Origin: Castanea sativa
Taxonomy: Eukaryota; Streptophyta; Magnoliopsida; Fagales; Fagaceae
Assembly: GCF_040712315.1 (NCBI RefSeq)
Contig: NC_134017.1
Location: 6,664,001-6,728,000 of the forward strand
Direction: 5' to 3'
Length of the DNA: 64,000 nucleotides
Part shown: positions 1 through 10,535 of the stretch, in pieces
Layout: each line of letters starts with the position of its first letter
How positions within the stretch are numbered: the stretch's first letter is position 1
Made by a program: the position numbers and the translations under genes
The notes under the pieces: model-generated
The model's database searches: none
Told to the model about the DNA's origin: nothing
What the model saw: the letters and a program-made list of their open reading frames with translations, nothing else

Positions 1-478
1 TGTCTTTATCAATACGTAATAAAAGAGGGAGAAAAAGATGAAATTTAGAATAGTTTTTTAACTGTTTTTATTTAGGGGGAGTTGAGATTGTTTTCAAAAG
101 GGGGAGAAAATAAAAAGTTTTTGATGTATCTAACTTAGGATGAGAGTTAGTTTCCGTGTTTGTTATTTGCTGTTATTGCATATGTGTTATTTTCTGTTTA
201 TTTGTCTTTGTTTCCGCACATGCCTTGATGTGCTCTTTTGAGTGTTTCAGGAAAGGTCTTTATTTCCACACATGCGTTGATGTGCTCTTTTGAGTGTTTC
301 AGGAAAGACAAGTACATTCTGATCAAGACTTTCTGCCTCTTATTGCAACTTCTGTGTTAGGAGTTTTAGTTTGGGATTTGTGATTTAATTGGGCATTTTA
401 TTGTAATTGGGATGTTCTTGTATTTGAGCATTTCATATTGTATATAAATTTTGTCATGGATTGCCAAAGGAGGAGATT
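1..478 (+). mobile_element. 3' internal end of a copia (Sirevirus-like) retrotransposon
   Basis: Non-coding 3' untranslated part of an LTR retrotransposon that enters from beyond the window start. Several purine tracts are visible (AGGGGGAG near 73, AAAGGGGGAGAAA near 98), and the last one, CCAAAGGAGGAGAT, directly precedes the LTR start at 479, as a polypurine tract should. Several purine tracts before the 3' LTR are known in Sireviruses. A 52-bp tandem duplication lies at about 211-315 (the 'TTTCC[G/A]CACATG...' block). No coding sequence is visible, so lineage assignment rests on the tract layout and the LTR start. Confidence 0.7.
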
Positions 479-1135
479 GTTAGGTTCTAAAGTTTAGAAC
501 AATTGGTAAATTGTGAGTATATAAAAGCCCAACAGCCTATTGGTCCATTAAGTGATTAGGGTTTCAGATTTATTTCACATAGTATATAAAATAAACCTTA
601 AGGCACATTTTGTAGAGATTTTGGAGGTGCTCTTGTGAGATCTAAAAGGTATGTACCTTTTTCTTTCAAAGTCACTGCTGGAAATCACTCTCATATCATT
701 AGATCCAGTAGATCTAAAGTTGCTATTACAAAGATCAACAACTGAAGGTGATTTGAAATCTTTGAGTGAGATCTCAAAGTCGCAAGTGTGGGTGCTTGTG
801 TTGCAGTAAATCCAAAGAGAGAAGTAGTCTGTGAATTTGGAGCTTGCATATGGTCGTGTCAATAAGTTGCTATTAAAGGTAGCAATAGATTTAGGGTTAA
901 ATCTAATTGTAAAAACTTCGAGGATAGTTATGTCAAATCCTCTCCAAGTTTTTATCTTGAAACAATTCGTTTCATTGGTTTTCCTAGGTCATCATATTGT
1001 GGTATTATTTACTTTTCCGCTTTTATGCATGATATGATATATGCTTTTTTAACCTAGATCTGAATAATAAACCTAATAATCATCTTGGTTAATTAATTAA
1101 GTTAAACAATTTGGTTTAAAGGGTCTAAACGAACA
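479..1135 (+). mobile_element. 3' LTR, copia family A (copy A1)
   Basis: Starts TGTTAGGTTCTAAAG straight after the polypurine tract and ends near ...GGTCTAAACGAACA (TG...CA). It aligns over most of its length with the LTR at 61950-62860, sharing the 'GATTAGGGTTTCAGAT' block, the 'GTGAGATCTA' block and the 'CTAGATCTGAATAATAAACC' block. Relative to that copy it lacks about 200 bp in its first quarter. The right boundary is uncertain by some bases. The target duplication cannot be tested because the 5' end lies outside the window. Confidence 0.75.
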
Positions 1136-1360
1136 AATAGTGTTTGTGTTTGGTGATGATTCCAAACAACTCTTAACTGGTGAAGCCTAAGGTTTAAACA
1201 TGGGATTGATCTAGGTGGGATGTCTAGATTGTCCTACATCACAAACCCTATAGGCTTAGTCTCACATCACCATTATTAAGATCTTCTTAATTTGAAATAG
1301 ATCTATTTAATGCTTCAGATTAAAAATGACAAGTTTAAAGGTGTACCAACACCACGTTCT

Positions 1361-2099
1361 TAGGGATGACAATTTTGCCCCGTCTCACTTGCCCCGCCCT
1401 TCCCGCTTCCCCTCGCATGAGTTTACCCTACCCCGCAAAGGAGGTGGGGCAAGGATGGAGCGAGATTTTAGCCCCGTACAATAGGACGGGGCAAGGATGA
1501 GTTTTAAACTTTTTAGACCCACCCTGCCCCGTGTTAATAAGGGTTAAATTGTAAAATTTTCATTTCCTAAAACCCTTCTATTTAAACAAACATATTATTA
1601 GCTTATTTTATTCTACCTAACATGGCTCTCTACCTCTTTTTTCTCTCTAGCAAGGTTGGAAATAAGGTACCAATTTTTAACATTTTCTTTTATCTTTAAT
1701 TATTAGAAACAAATTTATATACTATTGAATCATTGATTTTGTACTATGAGATTTTTGTTTTTATTGAGATATTGTATTGTTAAACACTTGGATAATATTA
1801 TTCAGTTTTTGCTAAAAATTAGTTTGGTTTGATGGGATCAAATTTATTTTTAATTTCAAGTATATATTTATTAACGAAACATGTTTTATTAAAAAAAATT
1901 TAATAGTTGTGGGCAAATCAATTGGAAGTAGAGTTTTATGGGGTGGGGTGGGGCTTCACGAGGCCCCAAGGGGTAGGGATTAGGCAATAAAATTTTACTC
2001 GTCATGCGGCCTGGGGTGGAAATAGGGCAAGACAAAACTATGCGGGGCGGGGGTAAAAACCCCATCCTTCGACCCTATCCTGCCCCATTGCCATTCCTA
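1361..2099. mobile_element. hAT-type MITE, copy 1, TSD CACGTTCT
   Basis: Imperfect terminal inverted repeats (start TAGGGATGACAATTTTG; end CCATTGCCATTCCTA) enclose 739 bp, flanked by a perfect 8-bp direct repeat CACGTTCT at 1353-1360 and 2100-2107. An 8-bp duplication is the hAT signature. The ends are GC-rich tracts of GCCCCG and GGGGCGGG in otherwise AT-rich DNA; the middle is AT-rich and non-coding. The same element sits at 49872-50518. Confidence 0.88.
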
Positions 2100-2128
2100 C
2101 ACGTTCTTTAATTGATTATTGCTACCTC

Positions 2129-2290
2129 GTTACTATGCACTCTTGGTGTGATGGTCACTCTATAAATATAAATATGTATAGAGTATGGAGGGTAATGACT
2201 AGAATTTAAGTCTCCAGAGTTAAGTTTCACATACATATACATTAAGATTAGTCTAAAGAAAAAAAATTTCCAATATTAAAAAAAAAAAAT
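2129..2290 (+). mobile_element. tRNA-derived SINE, family S1, copy 1
   Basis: Head contains a tRNA-like segment (GTGTGATGGTCACTC, later a degenerate box B AGAATTTAAGTCTCC), followed by the family's body (AGTTTCACATACATATAC, ATTAGTCTAAAG) and an A-rich tail. Direct repeats flank it: ATTATTGCTACCTC before and TTATTACTACCTC after. The same insertion is in duplicate unit copy 2 at 50548-50707, so it predates the duplication. Confidence 0.75.
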
Positions 2291-2430
2291 TTATTACTAC
2301 CTCCATAGTTAGAGTACTTCTTTTGATGATGGCTTATAATTACAATATCGAAGTCTACTACTCTCTCTGATAACGAAGGCAATAAGATTATTATAGATAT
2401 GATCTCATAATTCGACTCAATATTGAGTGT

Positions 2431-3486
2431 ACAGAATATGTTTTAGGGCTTAATATTCTATGGATATTCGACAATTCTACTGCTACTCGTCTACTCCTAT
2501 ATATTATTTTAGTTTTTCTTTTTGAAAATATCAGAATATTCTCAATGCAATCATTTCTGAGACTAAAAGAGAAACGCTATCAAACGCAGTCAAAAGTTGA
2601 TTTATTAACCAGTTAATGTATCTTTGTCACGTTTTTTCAATTTGTTTCAACTTTCAACAATGCCGGCTAGGAATTCTAATCAAGTATAAATACAGTAGGG
2701 CTATGCTAAAAAGATGTGAAGTCTCAATCAAGTACAACAACACGTTCCATTTTTTTTTTTTTTTTTTTTTGAGAATCAGCACGTTCCATTTAAGTACCTT
2801 CTTTTTAACTTTAAGTAATTAATACGTGTTCAGCTCATACCCATGGCTTAGGTCATTTGGGTCAGGTGGAGTTTTTTAGAATCGTATTAATTCATTGTGC
2901 ACTGAATGGATTATTTTATAATGTAGTTAATAATTTAAATAAATATCCAAATAATATTAGTCGATTTTCATTTAAATGTTATTGATGCGACAAAATTCAA
3001 TCCATATAATTCAAAATGGATGATTATATATTTAATAGAAATATTACTCTTAAAAATTTAAAGGATCATTACCTTGGATAGATGATGATCAATGTCCACG
3101 ATTATATGATGATCAATGACCATATATAGTTATATATTTGATTTCCATTACAAAAGATTTAACAAGACAATTTACCAAACCAAAGAAGGAAAATTAGGGC
3201 CGGTGTACTTCTTGCTAAATTAATAGACAAACTTAGATTTACATGCATGGATGAAGAACAACTAATGAAGAACTTTTTTCTTAGTCATGTTGACTTATGC
3301 TTGATGTTGATGATAATATATGTATGTATGCTTTCCAAGTTTCCCCAATACCAAGGATATGTGATAATGATAATTATAATATAATGAAGGATTCTATATA
3401 TAGATATATCTTAGGTTTCTTATTTTAGGTTGGCAAACCATGAACAAAAAATGTATTGGTTTAGTACTTTTAGAGTCTTATAAGGT
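2431..3486. other. Unannotated AT-rich stretch
   Basis: No coding exon, tRNA or paired repeat end recognised. A T-run of about 20 bases at 2751-2770 sits between two copies of CACGTTCCATTT, which could be a decayed retroposon tail. The ORFs here are short and of low complexity. Confidence 0.5.
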
Positions 3487-3806
3487 CCAAAATGGGGTTT
3501 TACCCCTTTCAACAAAAAAAAAAAAAAAAAAAATTCAATATTTTGCCACATTTCTCAAACTATTTAGAGAAATTCTCCTATTTGAAAATTTTTAGAAAAT
3601 CGAGTTTCAAATGTAAAACTCGATTTTTGGACAATTTAGTTATAGCGGAATTGAAAATAAAAATAAAAATAAAAATTTGTGGAACTCGAGTTCATGGAAC
3701 TCAAGTCCCATTCAAGGAACTCGAGTCCCATTTCCTTAAATAATTTTACACATGAGGCATTTTGCTGGATATTTTTTTTAGAAAAGGGCAAAAGCCCATT
3801 TTCTCC
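3487..3806. mobile_element. MITE-like element with ~70-bp inverted ends (MULE-like?)
   Basis: The left end (AAAATGGGGTTTTACCCC at about 3490, followed by an A-run and ATATTTTGCCACAT) is mirrored at the right end (GCATTTTGCTGG..., then GGGCAAAAGCCCATTTTC to about 3803). The interior holds a small hairpin (AAATCGAGTTT...AAAACTCGATTT, about 3598-3627) and repeats of GGAACTCGAGT. No clear target duplication was found. A Mutator-like MITE is a guess from the long inverted ends. Confidence 0.5.
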
Positions 3807-3866
3807 GTCTTTAAAGTGTTGTCAAGTTTGCTACCTAGGTGATAAAGTTTATAGTGCATAAGTGTG

Positions 3867-4530
3867 GACATCTACTCGACCGATCGAGAAGCCCAGATCT
3901 TGACAAATTGAGTAGCATCTTAACAAATTGAAACTCAATTTTAGAAATGCTAAAGTCAGCTTATTTAGCCCATTAAGTGATTAGGCCGGTGTGCAAATAA
4001 GTTAAAAGGTATTTAAGCAAACCCTAATACACATCCAAAAGACTTTTGGAGTTGCTCTCTTATAGATCTAAAGGTTTTGTGCCTCCTGCTCTTAAAAGCT
4101 TCTAAGGAGATCATTCGAAACACAATTTGAATCGGTGGTGTTGAAGCTTTTGCAAAACTAGTCATCACAAGAATTGGATATGAATCTTCAAGTAAATTAT
4201 TGAAGTCATGGACTATAGGTTCATGTTGCAACATCTCCATAGATAGGAAGTTTCGTGGACTAGGACTTGCATTTGGTAATGTTAGTAAGTTTATATGAAT
4301 AGGGTTATTTGGTTATTGTAAAAGTTGTAATTAGTTAATGGATTTGTTTTACCTTGGGATTGATAAGTTGAATTCTTCTAGGATTTTTACTTTGAAATTT
4401 TTATTTCTTTTGTTTTCCTTGGATCACCATATGATTTTGTACTGCTTTAATTTTGATATGCTTGATTGTATTCTTATTGGTAATTATTTAATTAACCGAA
4501 AACAATTTATAAATAATCTAATTACAATCT
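3867..4530 (+). mobile_element. Degenerate LTR fragment related to copia family A
   Basis: Shares order and wording with LTRs A1 and A2: 'CCCATTAAGTGATTAGG', 'GCAAACCCTAATAC', 'GTTGCTCTCTTATAGATCTAAAGG', 'GGACTTGCATTTGGTAATGTTAGTAAG' and a TTTTACCTTGGGAT... tail before ATTAACCGA. Both ends are blurred and no polypurine tract, primer site or target duplication is visible. It is followed by a long (TA)n tract at 4558-4604. Confidence 0.55.
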
Positions 4531-4554
4531 TGGCCCTAAAACTGTTTAATAACA

Positions 4555-4557
<3 letters not shown>

Positions 4558-4604
<47 letters not shown>
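4558..4604. repeat. (TA)n microsatellite
   Basis: Uninterrupted (TA)n run of about 46 bases after the LTR fragment. It creates the YIYIYI tail of an otherwise meaningless ORF. Confidence 0.9.
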
Positions 4605-4606
<2 letters not shown>

Positions 4607-4610
4607 ATGA

Positions 4611-5504
4611 TTACATAAATGCATGATAGAATAAATGGAATAACGTAGCACATCTACCAAACATTTAAGGTCTATTATTTTGTTATTCTAGAATTGGTTG
4701 ACTTGGAAGTATTACAAGTGCAATAGGAAGAATGGTAATTCAAGATGAAAGTGATATTGATATTGATATTGATGATGATTGCAATGTATGGTAGACTTTG
4801 ATATGAGATGATAGAAGCTTAATTTGTATTTTATCCCAAGGCTTAAGTCCAACTCAAAGTGTTTAACAAAAAAAAAAAAAACTCAAAGTGCTTATTCAAT
4901 CCAATTTTTTAGGTTGAAATAAAAACAACAAAATTATCGTCCAACTGTAATGGAGTGAACCTTTGGAGTTTGGACATGTTTTTTATTTTATTTTTTTATT
5001 TTATCTGTGGCTGAAGAAAAAGGGTGGGAAATTTTATTGTTAGCCAATGAACTTCTAAGATTGGTCATGGAAATGGTACCTATAAAAGTTAAAGAAGGTC
5101 CCAAAATATAGTAATTTCTGTGTGTATTTGTTTATGTGATTTTGTCTGTTTTGTTAACAAGTCATATATACAATCCAAGTGAGTTAGGAAAAAAAATCAT
5201 ATACAATCCAGTGATATGAATCTAGAATATTTCCTGGAGTCCGTTTAAGATACATAATTCAACCAGAGTATTATTTTGCATTGACACATGACTATATGAG
5301 GACTACTGATATACTGAGACGCGGATATAAGAAAGTGCTGCACTAATTCAACCGGTTCCCATTTTTGTTTTTAGGACCTGAAAATTGACTTCTTATAACA
5401 GGCTTTGGTGTCAAGTTATAATTAAGCACAATGACTTAATCAAATAATAATGACAATTTAAACATGAAAAACGGCCAAAAGAGTATTTATATGCCTTAAT
5501 TGTT
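4611..5504. other. Unannotated AT-rich stretch
   Basis: No gene or element recognised. It includes a short (GATATT/GATGAT) run near 4752-4778, and 'ACTCAAAGTG' twice around an A-run at 4853-4889. Confidence 0.45.
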
Positions 5505-5537
5505 TTTTGCTTTGTCTAACGATAGTTGAACTTGATT

Positions 5538-5692
5538 TTTTTTTTTAATACAAAATAGAATTTCTACTCTAGCCTAATTTAAGTGTATATGTGTGTGAAA
5601 CTCACTCCTGGAGACTTGAACCCTAACCTTTGCCTCTCACACCCCACAAATATTTATATTTGTGGAGTGACAACCGCATTTATACGGTGGTA
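5538..5692 (-). mobile_element. tRNA-derived SINE, family S1, antisense copy
   Basis: Read on the minus strand it has GGTTGTCACTCC, a good box B (GGGTTCAAGTCTCC), AGTGAGTTTCACACACAT, ATTAGGCTAGAGTAG and an A-tail that appears here as the T-run at 5538-5547. It is flanked by AACTTGATT at 5529-5537 and 5693-5701. The paralogous locus at 19425-19440 reads ATAGTTGAAGTTGATTTAAATT with no insert, which is an empty site. Confidence 0.85.
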
Positions 5693-6318
5693 AACTTGAT
5701 TTAAATTAACATTAGCAAGATCACTTTATAAGACAACTATTAATAATATTAAATATGTATTTGTGAAAGGGTTTTGTCAAATATCCAAGGAAATATTAAA
5801 CAAAGTATAGCTAACATGATCAAGGTGGCTTCTGAAGTAAAATATGACCATATCCAACAAAGCCTACTACTACGAAGTAGAATTAACAAACAAGTGGTAC
5901 AAATTACAAAATACATTCATATGCCTCGAAAAATAGTTGGGTTGGCTTCAAAAGCCCTCTTTAGTATTATAAAGTTGATCAGGTTTTTATTTTTTTATGA
6001 CTGAAGTATGAAATGTTGATCAGGTTTTATTTGGGTGTTGTTGCCAAAGTGTTGAAGTTGATGGTACAATGGATACTACAGGGGCAAGGTGCCATAGTAG
6101 AGTTGCAATTGACACTACATAATATATAATCAACTAGAATAATTTTCAATATCATTGAACTGGTGACTTGAAGATTATTTGTGAAAAAGAGAATTTGATT
6201 TTTTGGTGATATAATCCATTGCAGGAAGAAGGATGAATGCCCGGAAAATGATTTTATGCATGCAGTTCATTTTAAATATTAGTTATGATATTTTTCATGT
6301 TGAATATATTTGAATAGA

Positions 6319-6630
6319 TGTTGAGAGGGAAGCATAAAATAGGAACATAAAAATAAGAGAGTTACCTTGTTTAGCCTTTTAGCCTACGTCAACGGAGTAC
6401 ACTCTTAAAAGTATAGTACAAAGCCTATATTACAATAAACCATAACTTGAGTATATATAGTAGATTAAACTCTAGATAGACTTCTAGTACAAGTAGGAGA
6501 CTTGGCTTGTAGACAAAGTAAAGTTAAGCTTGGGCCTATACTAGTGGGCTAATATATCTCCAACATGTCTCAATAGAGATATTCCACCTTCTCCTTTGAG
6601 TCTTTGACAAACAAGGTTCACATCTCTGAA
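6319..6630 (-). mobile_element. Truncated copia: short LTR (6319-6565) plus 3' internal remnant
   Basis: The LTR reads TGTTGGAGATATATTAG... on the minus strand and ends ...CCCTCTCAACA, giving TGTTG/CAACA termini and about 247 bp. Directly upstream on that strand is a purine-rich AAAGGAGAAGGTGGAATATC stretch within what looks like the tail of the internal region (to about 6630). The 5' LTR and all pol domains are missing. Copy 2 of duplication D2 lacks this piece. Confidence 0.6.
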
Positions 6631-7184
6631 TTGTTAAAGAAATAGATTATTAACTTGTTTTTAATTGAATGTTTGTTTTGAAACACTGGGGTAATCAGGA
6701 AATGCAGACTGAACTTTGACCAGGTGTTTTACAAAATATAATACTGGCCATATATAGTAACACACTATCACTGCTCTCATCGATGAGTGACTAGTTTTCC
6801 AATAGCCATTGTGGTTATAGTTGTTTTCATTCAATAGATTTATTTGGGGTAGATTTTGAAACCCTTTTGAGAAATAGTAGGAAAATCCAATTGTAGTTAC
6901 GGTGAAGGTGAAAATAGCGTCTTTTGGGGTTGGTATTGAAGGTTATGAGGAGTGAGAACCATGTACTATATGGCGAAAGCGAAAGCAAAGGGTATGGATA
7001 AGCTCCAACATTATTATTAGAAGATGCACCCTTTATTATTCTCCCTGTTTGGATAACAAACTATTGGGAAGAGTAAAAATTTAGGGTGCATTTGGTTCTA
7101 AGATTCTCAAAATCTCTTTAGAATGCTTTGGTATGTTAGTGAATTAAAGTGTTCTTTGGTCATATCAGATGACTTGGGGCCTTG

Positions 7185-7319
7185 GGGCTTGTTTGGTAGA
7201 GTGGTTCAAACTCATTTTAAACAACCTTACACACATTTTCACACATTTTTTAACTCACATATATTTCAAAAAACTACAAACAATTCATCTCAACTCAAAC
7301 TCCTCTACCAAACAGGCCC
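7185..7319. mobile_element. PIF/Tourist-like MITE
   Basis: Ends GGGCTTGTTTGGTAGAG and CTCTACCAAACAGGCCC are inverted copies of each other, flanked by TTG. The paralogous site at about 20053 (GATGACTTGGTGACTAATTAAG) lacks it, so it inserted after duplication D2. Its right half was then copied by the tandem duplication next to it. Confidence 0.75.
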
Positions 7320-7669
7320 TTGGTGACTTAAGATGACATGAACAGTACCATGTTAAAAGCCTCAATTATATGTTAAGATGGCCGCTATTGGTTCTTGGAT
7401 GAAAAAAAAGGAGGTTATACTAGGTTAGCAGGCAATGAACCAAATTTTAAAAACCTTACACACATTTCCACACACTTTTTAACCCACATATATTTCAAAA
7501 AACTACAAACAATTCATCTCAACTCAAACTCTTCTACCAAACGGACCCTTGGTGACTTAAGATGACATGAGCAGTACCATGTTAAAAGCCTCAATTATAT
7601 GTTAAGATGGCCGCTATTGGTTCTTGGATGAAAAAAAAGGAGGTTATACTAGGTTAGCAGGCAGTGAAA
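7206..7669. repeat. Tandem duplication, 229-bp period, two copies
   Basis: About 7206-7440 and 7441-7669 are near-identical: each has CTTACACACATTT, CAAACAATTCATCTCAACTC, GATGACATGA[A/G]CAGTACC and AAGGAGGTTATACTAGG. The spacing is 229 bp throughout. The left boundary falls inside the MITE, so the second copy has only that element's right half. The few differences suggest a recent event. Confidence 0.88.
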
Positions 7670-8170
7670 TATCTTAGTGCTATCAACACGTAAATTGGTA
7701 TCCTCTGTCAAGCATTTAGAAGTAGCCTAGATAGTTTGCAGTAGCAATGTCATCAGGAGTAAGGCTTAGCTTTATATTATAGAACCATCACTACTCTTGG
7801 TGGATATGAGGCATGTAGAGAGATTATATTTTATCGTTATTGTTTGCCACTTAGCTGCTTACCACAAAATATTACTTGGTGTCTCTGCTCATCAGAATGT
7901 ATGCCAACTCTATAGGATAGATCAACAAACTTAAGTGTGATAACTGTCATAACATTCTACAGTTATTGTGCTTTAGTGTAGAGGCATGTACATGTGTTGC
8001 TCCCTTGGGTCAAAATTTTGAGGGAAAAATTTCAATTCATTGGAGTCAAGAGTATCACATGCTGAATTCCATGAAAAATGTGCTTCAATTCGGCCAGTGG
8101 TATTCCCCTCCAGTTCAAGCAAGTGCTTAATTGTTAGATGTTTTGTTAGAGCTGTCTTCAAGTAACCCTG

Positions 8171-9593
8171 GTCCCTAGCACAAACCCCTGATTTAATATA
8201 TCAGTTGAACCATAGAGCTGTCTTCTGGGAAGCTATTCTCACTTTATTAGTCACATACTGAACTATTGACTTTGTCTGAAAAAAAAACAAAACTGTGGCT
8301 TTTAATATAAGTTCTTGCTTTCACAATATTTATTTCTCCTACACTCATCCTTTATACTTTCCCTCTTACATATGTGTGAAAAATGTAAATGTTTTGCTTG
8401 AAAGAGTTTCATAAAGGTAGAAGCCACAAGAGACAAAATATGTCTATTTCAAGAAAATAATTTCAAATTCACAAGGTGATAGAATTTGGAATTTACCACA
8501 AAAGAGAGACAAAAGTCTATATTTTTATTAATATGAAAACTGAAATGTTTTGGAGGCCACACTAAGTTTAAATAGTAAAAAAAAAACCTCATAAAAATCT
8601 TAATTCGTGTTAAGCAAAAATTAGGTGGCAAAATAGTAAATTTTACCAAAATAGACAAAATTAAGATAATTGCAAAACTAAATACTATTGTTTTTACTCT
8701 AAAAGACATCCAAAAAAGACAGAACCTTATTCTAACAAATTTTGAATAAAAAGATGAAAATGAAATAAATATTACTAAAAACGGAAAAGATAAACATTTC
8801 AAGATCTAAACAAAGGAATTTTCCCAAAGAGATAGATGAGGATCTGGTTTTCAAAGCACTTGAAAGTTGATACATAATAATAACCTGTTTGGTTAGAAGA
8901 AAACAAAGCATGCCTTATATGTATACATTTTCAGTTTTCAATCGGATCCATCACAAAAAAAGGGCATGATTTTGCAAAATTGTATCGAGTTTTCATTTTT
9001 AATATCCTAAAAATTGAGTTTGAATATAGAAAACAAAAACGTCTTTGGCCCGTTATCATTTTTGGGAAAATGAAAATAGTGGCAATTTGTAAAAAAACCA
9101 AATTTGTGGGTCCCATTAATAGTGACATGTCTCATTAAAACACACATACATACTCTCTCTCTCTCTCTCTCTCTCTCTTAGATGTAGGGGTTTAATGAAA
9201 TTTGTTTGAATTTATGGGTTTTTCAATGGAGATTTGGGTTGGGTGTTTTTTTTTTTTTTTTCAATGGATTAGGCTTGTGACGTAGAGATTTGGGCTAGAT
9301 ATTGGCTTGCGATGGTGGTTCCTATGGGTTTTTATGGAGTTGTGGTTGGGCTTTGGTGGATTATGAAGATGTAGAGTTGTGTTTGGGTTTGATGAAGGAG
9401 ATGAATGGTTTCTATCGGATGATAGGTGATCGTTGGTTTTATCAGAAAATAGAAGGATTTAAGCAAAAGAAAAACTAGACCAAAATTGGTGCCAAACAAA
9501 AATTGAGCTGGAAACAAAAAATGAGTGTAGGATTTGAGAAGAGAAAATAAGAATAGAAATAGAAAATAGAAAATGAAAAACCTTTAAGAAATG
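8171..9593. other. Unannotated AT-rich stretch with a (CT)n tract
   Basis: No supported gene. The 117-codon minus-strand ORF at 8449-8802 is composed almost only of F, I, L, S and K, which is expected from AT-rich DNA. A (CT)14-15 tract lies at 9151-9179. Possible MITE ends (CCTGTTTGGTTAG near 8884; GGTGCCAAACAAAAA near 9490) were too imperfect to call. Confidence 0.4.
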
Positions 9594-10535
9594 AACAAAG
9601 TTTCTCTCCAAACTAATTTGGAGGGCAACTCTTCAAACTTCTCATATATCTTTTTTTTTTTGTGAATTTTGAAAATTTAACCGTTGAATTTCGTGTTTCT
9701 TATACTTTTAACGTGCATATCATATTTCGTTTAAATCGGATGTTATTTATTATTCAATCAATAAAATTATTTTTTATACACAATTTTAGATTACAAAAAT
9801 AGAAAATTTTACCATTTGTTTATAACAAAGCAATTGATTTTTTATCCTTTTGAAATATTATAAGCATGAATGAATAATATAATAAGACATACAATTCAAC
9901 GATTAGATTTTCAAAATTCACACTTAATATAAAGATATATGAAGTGTTTGTAGAATTTTTTTTAAAACTAATTTGGAGATAAATTTTGTTGATCTTTAAT
10001 CTTTTCGAAATTTTGCAAGCATAAATGATATAATAAGTAGTTGATATTAGATTTTGAAAATTCACATTTAATATAATGTGTAAAGTTGTGATTTACAATT
10101 GTTTTGTGTTGGCTTTAATTCCGTGCCAAATTTGATTGTAATTTTATTCAATCTTTCATACCCTGCACTTTATGTGAGATTTTATTGTAAAGGTTGTGTG
10201 ATAGAGAAAGAGAGTGTGAAGACTCAAGCTTGTGAAGATAGAAGTTTTTTCGCGGGTAGCTCGCGACTAAGCATCCCGCGAAATGATGCATGTACCCTGC
10301 ACAGGAGTGTCATTGTGAGGGAGGAATTGTTAGGGGATCACAATTTGACTTCCTACAACCACTCTAAAAACAGGCTCGCATGGTATGATATTGAAAGCTA
10401 TAAAAGATTTGAGTATGTCTTCCTCATCACCAATTGGTTTTGAAGTGGAATGACATAACTCACGATCCGACATAATGATATAGGAAGAGTTTGTAAAATT
10501 TTTCTTTAAACTAATTTTGAGAGAAATTTTGTTGC
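9594..10535. mobile_element. MULE-like MITE with nested LTR insertion
   Basis: Inverted ends of about 60 bp: left AACAAAGTTTCTCTCC / AAACTAATTTGGAG / CAAACTTC, right mirrored as AAATTAGTTTAAAG / GAGAGAAATTTTGTTG. Flanking 9-bp near-direct repeats are TAAGAAATG (9585-9593) and TAAGAAACC (10536-10544); 9 bp is usual for Mutator-like elements. The element is interrupted at 10079-10472 by a TG...CA insertion with its own target duplication. Once that is removed, the element is about 540 bp and non-coding. Confidence 0.65.
10079..10472 (+). mobile_element. LTR-type insertion, family C (copy C1), TSD TAATG
   Basis: Starts TGTAAAGTTGTGATTTAC and ends CACGATCCGACA, with a perfect 5-bp direct repeat TAATG at 10074-10078 and 10473-10477. 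Its first ~265 bp match the LTR starting at 22066 ('TTAATTCCGTGCCAAATTTG', 'AGACTCAAGCTT', 'CGCGGGTA...CCCGCGAAAT'); the rest does not match there. It is either a solo LTR of a short subfamily or a composite left by internal deletion. Confidence 0.7.

Larger units (their letters stand above)
1141..2430. repeat. Duplicated unit D1, copy 1 (second copy 49655-50842)
   Basis: Collinear with 49655-50842. Both copies carry, in order, a shared leader ('GATTCCAAACAAC...', 'AAGCCTAAGGTTTAAACATG'), a hAT-type MITE, the same spacer, a SINE, and the same tail ('ACTTCTTTTGATGATG...', 'GACTCAATATT'). Copy 2 stops at CAATATT where CACTACAAAA begins, whereas this copy runs on (GAGTGTACAGAATATG), so the CACTA insertion came after the duplication. 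The left end of copy 1 is bounded by LTR A1. No coding sequence is visible. Confidence 0.85.
5505..8170. repeat. Old duplication D2, copy 1 (second copy about 19400-20880)
   Basis: Collinear blocks are shared with 19400-20880: 'TTTGTCTAACGATAGTTGAA', 'AAGATCACTTTATAAGACAA', 'GTAAAATATGACCATATC', 'CAAAAGCCCTCTT', 'TCATATCAGATGACTTGG', 'AACCATCACTACTCTTGG', 'CAGAATGTATGCCAACT', 'TTATTGTGCTTTAGTGTAG' and 'TTCCAGTTCAAGCAA'. Copy 1 carries a SINE, an LTR fragment and a MITE with tandem duplication that copy 2 lacks; copy 2 carries a Tourist MITE that copy 1 lacks. The ancestral sequence has no recognisable coding exon. Confidence 0.8.

Noticed and set aside
2136..2230. Possible tRNA gene from the box B-like sequence
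   Set aside because: No foldable acceptor or anticodon arm; body, tail and direct repeats show that it is a SINE. The same applies to the S2 copies near 36-37 kb.
8449..8802. 117-codon minus-strand ORF
   Set aside because: Almost entirely F, I, L, S, K and V in a region of high AT content, no domain, no exon signals; a chance frame.
8884..9510. MITE with CCTGTTTGG / CCAAACA ends
   Set aside because: The ends match over too few bases and no flanking duplication was found.
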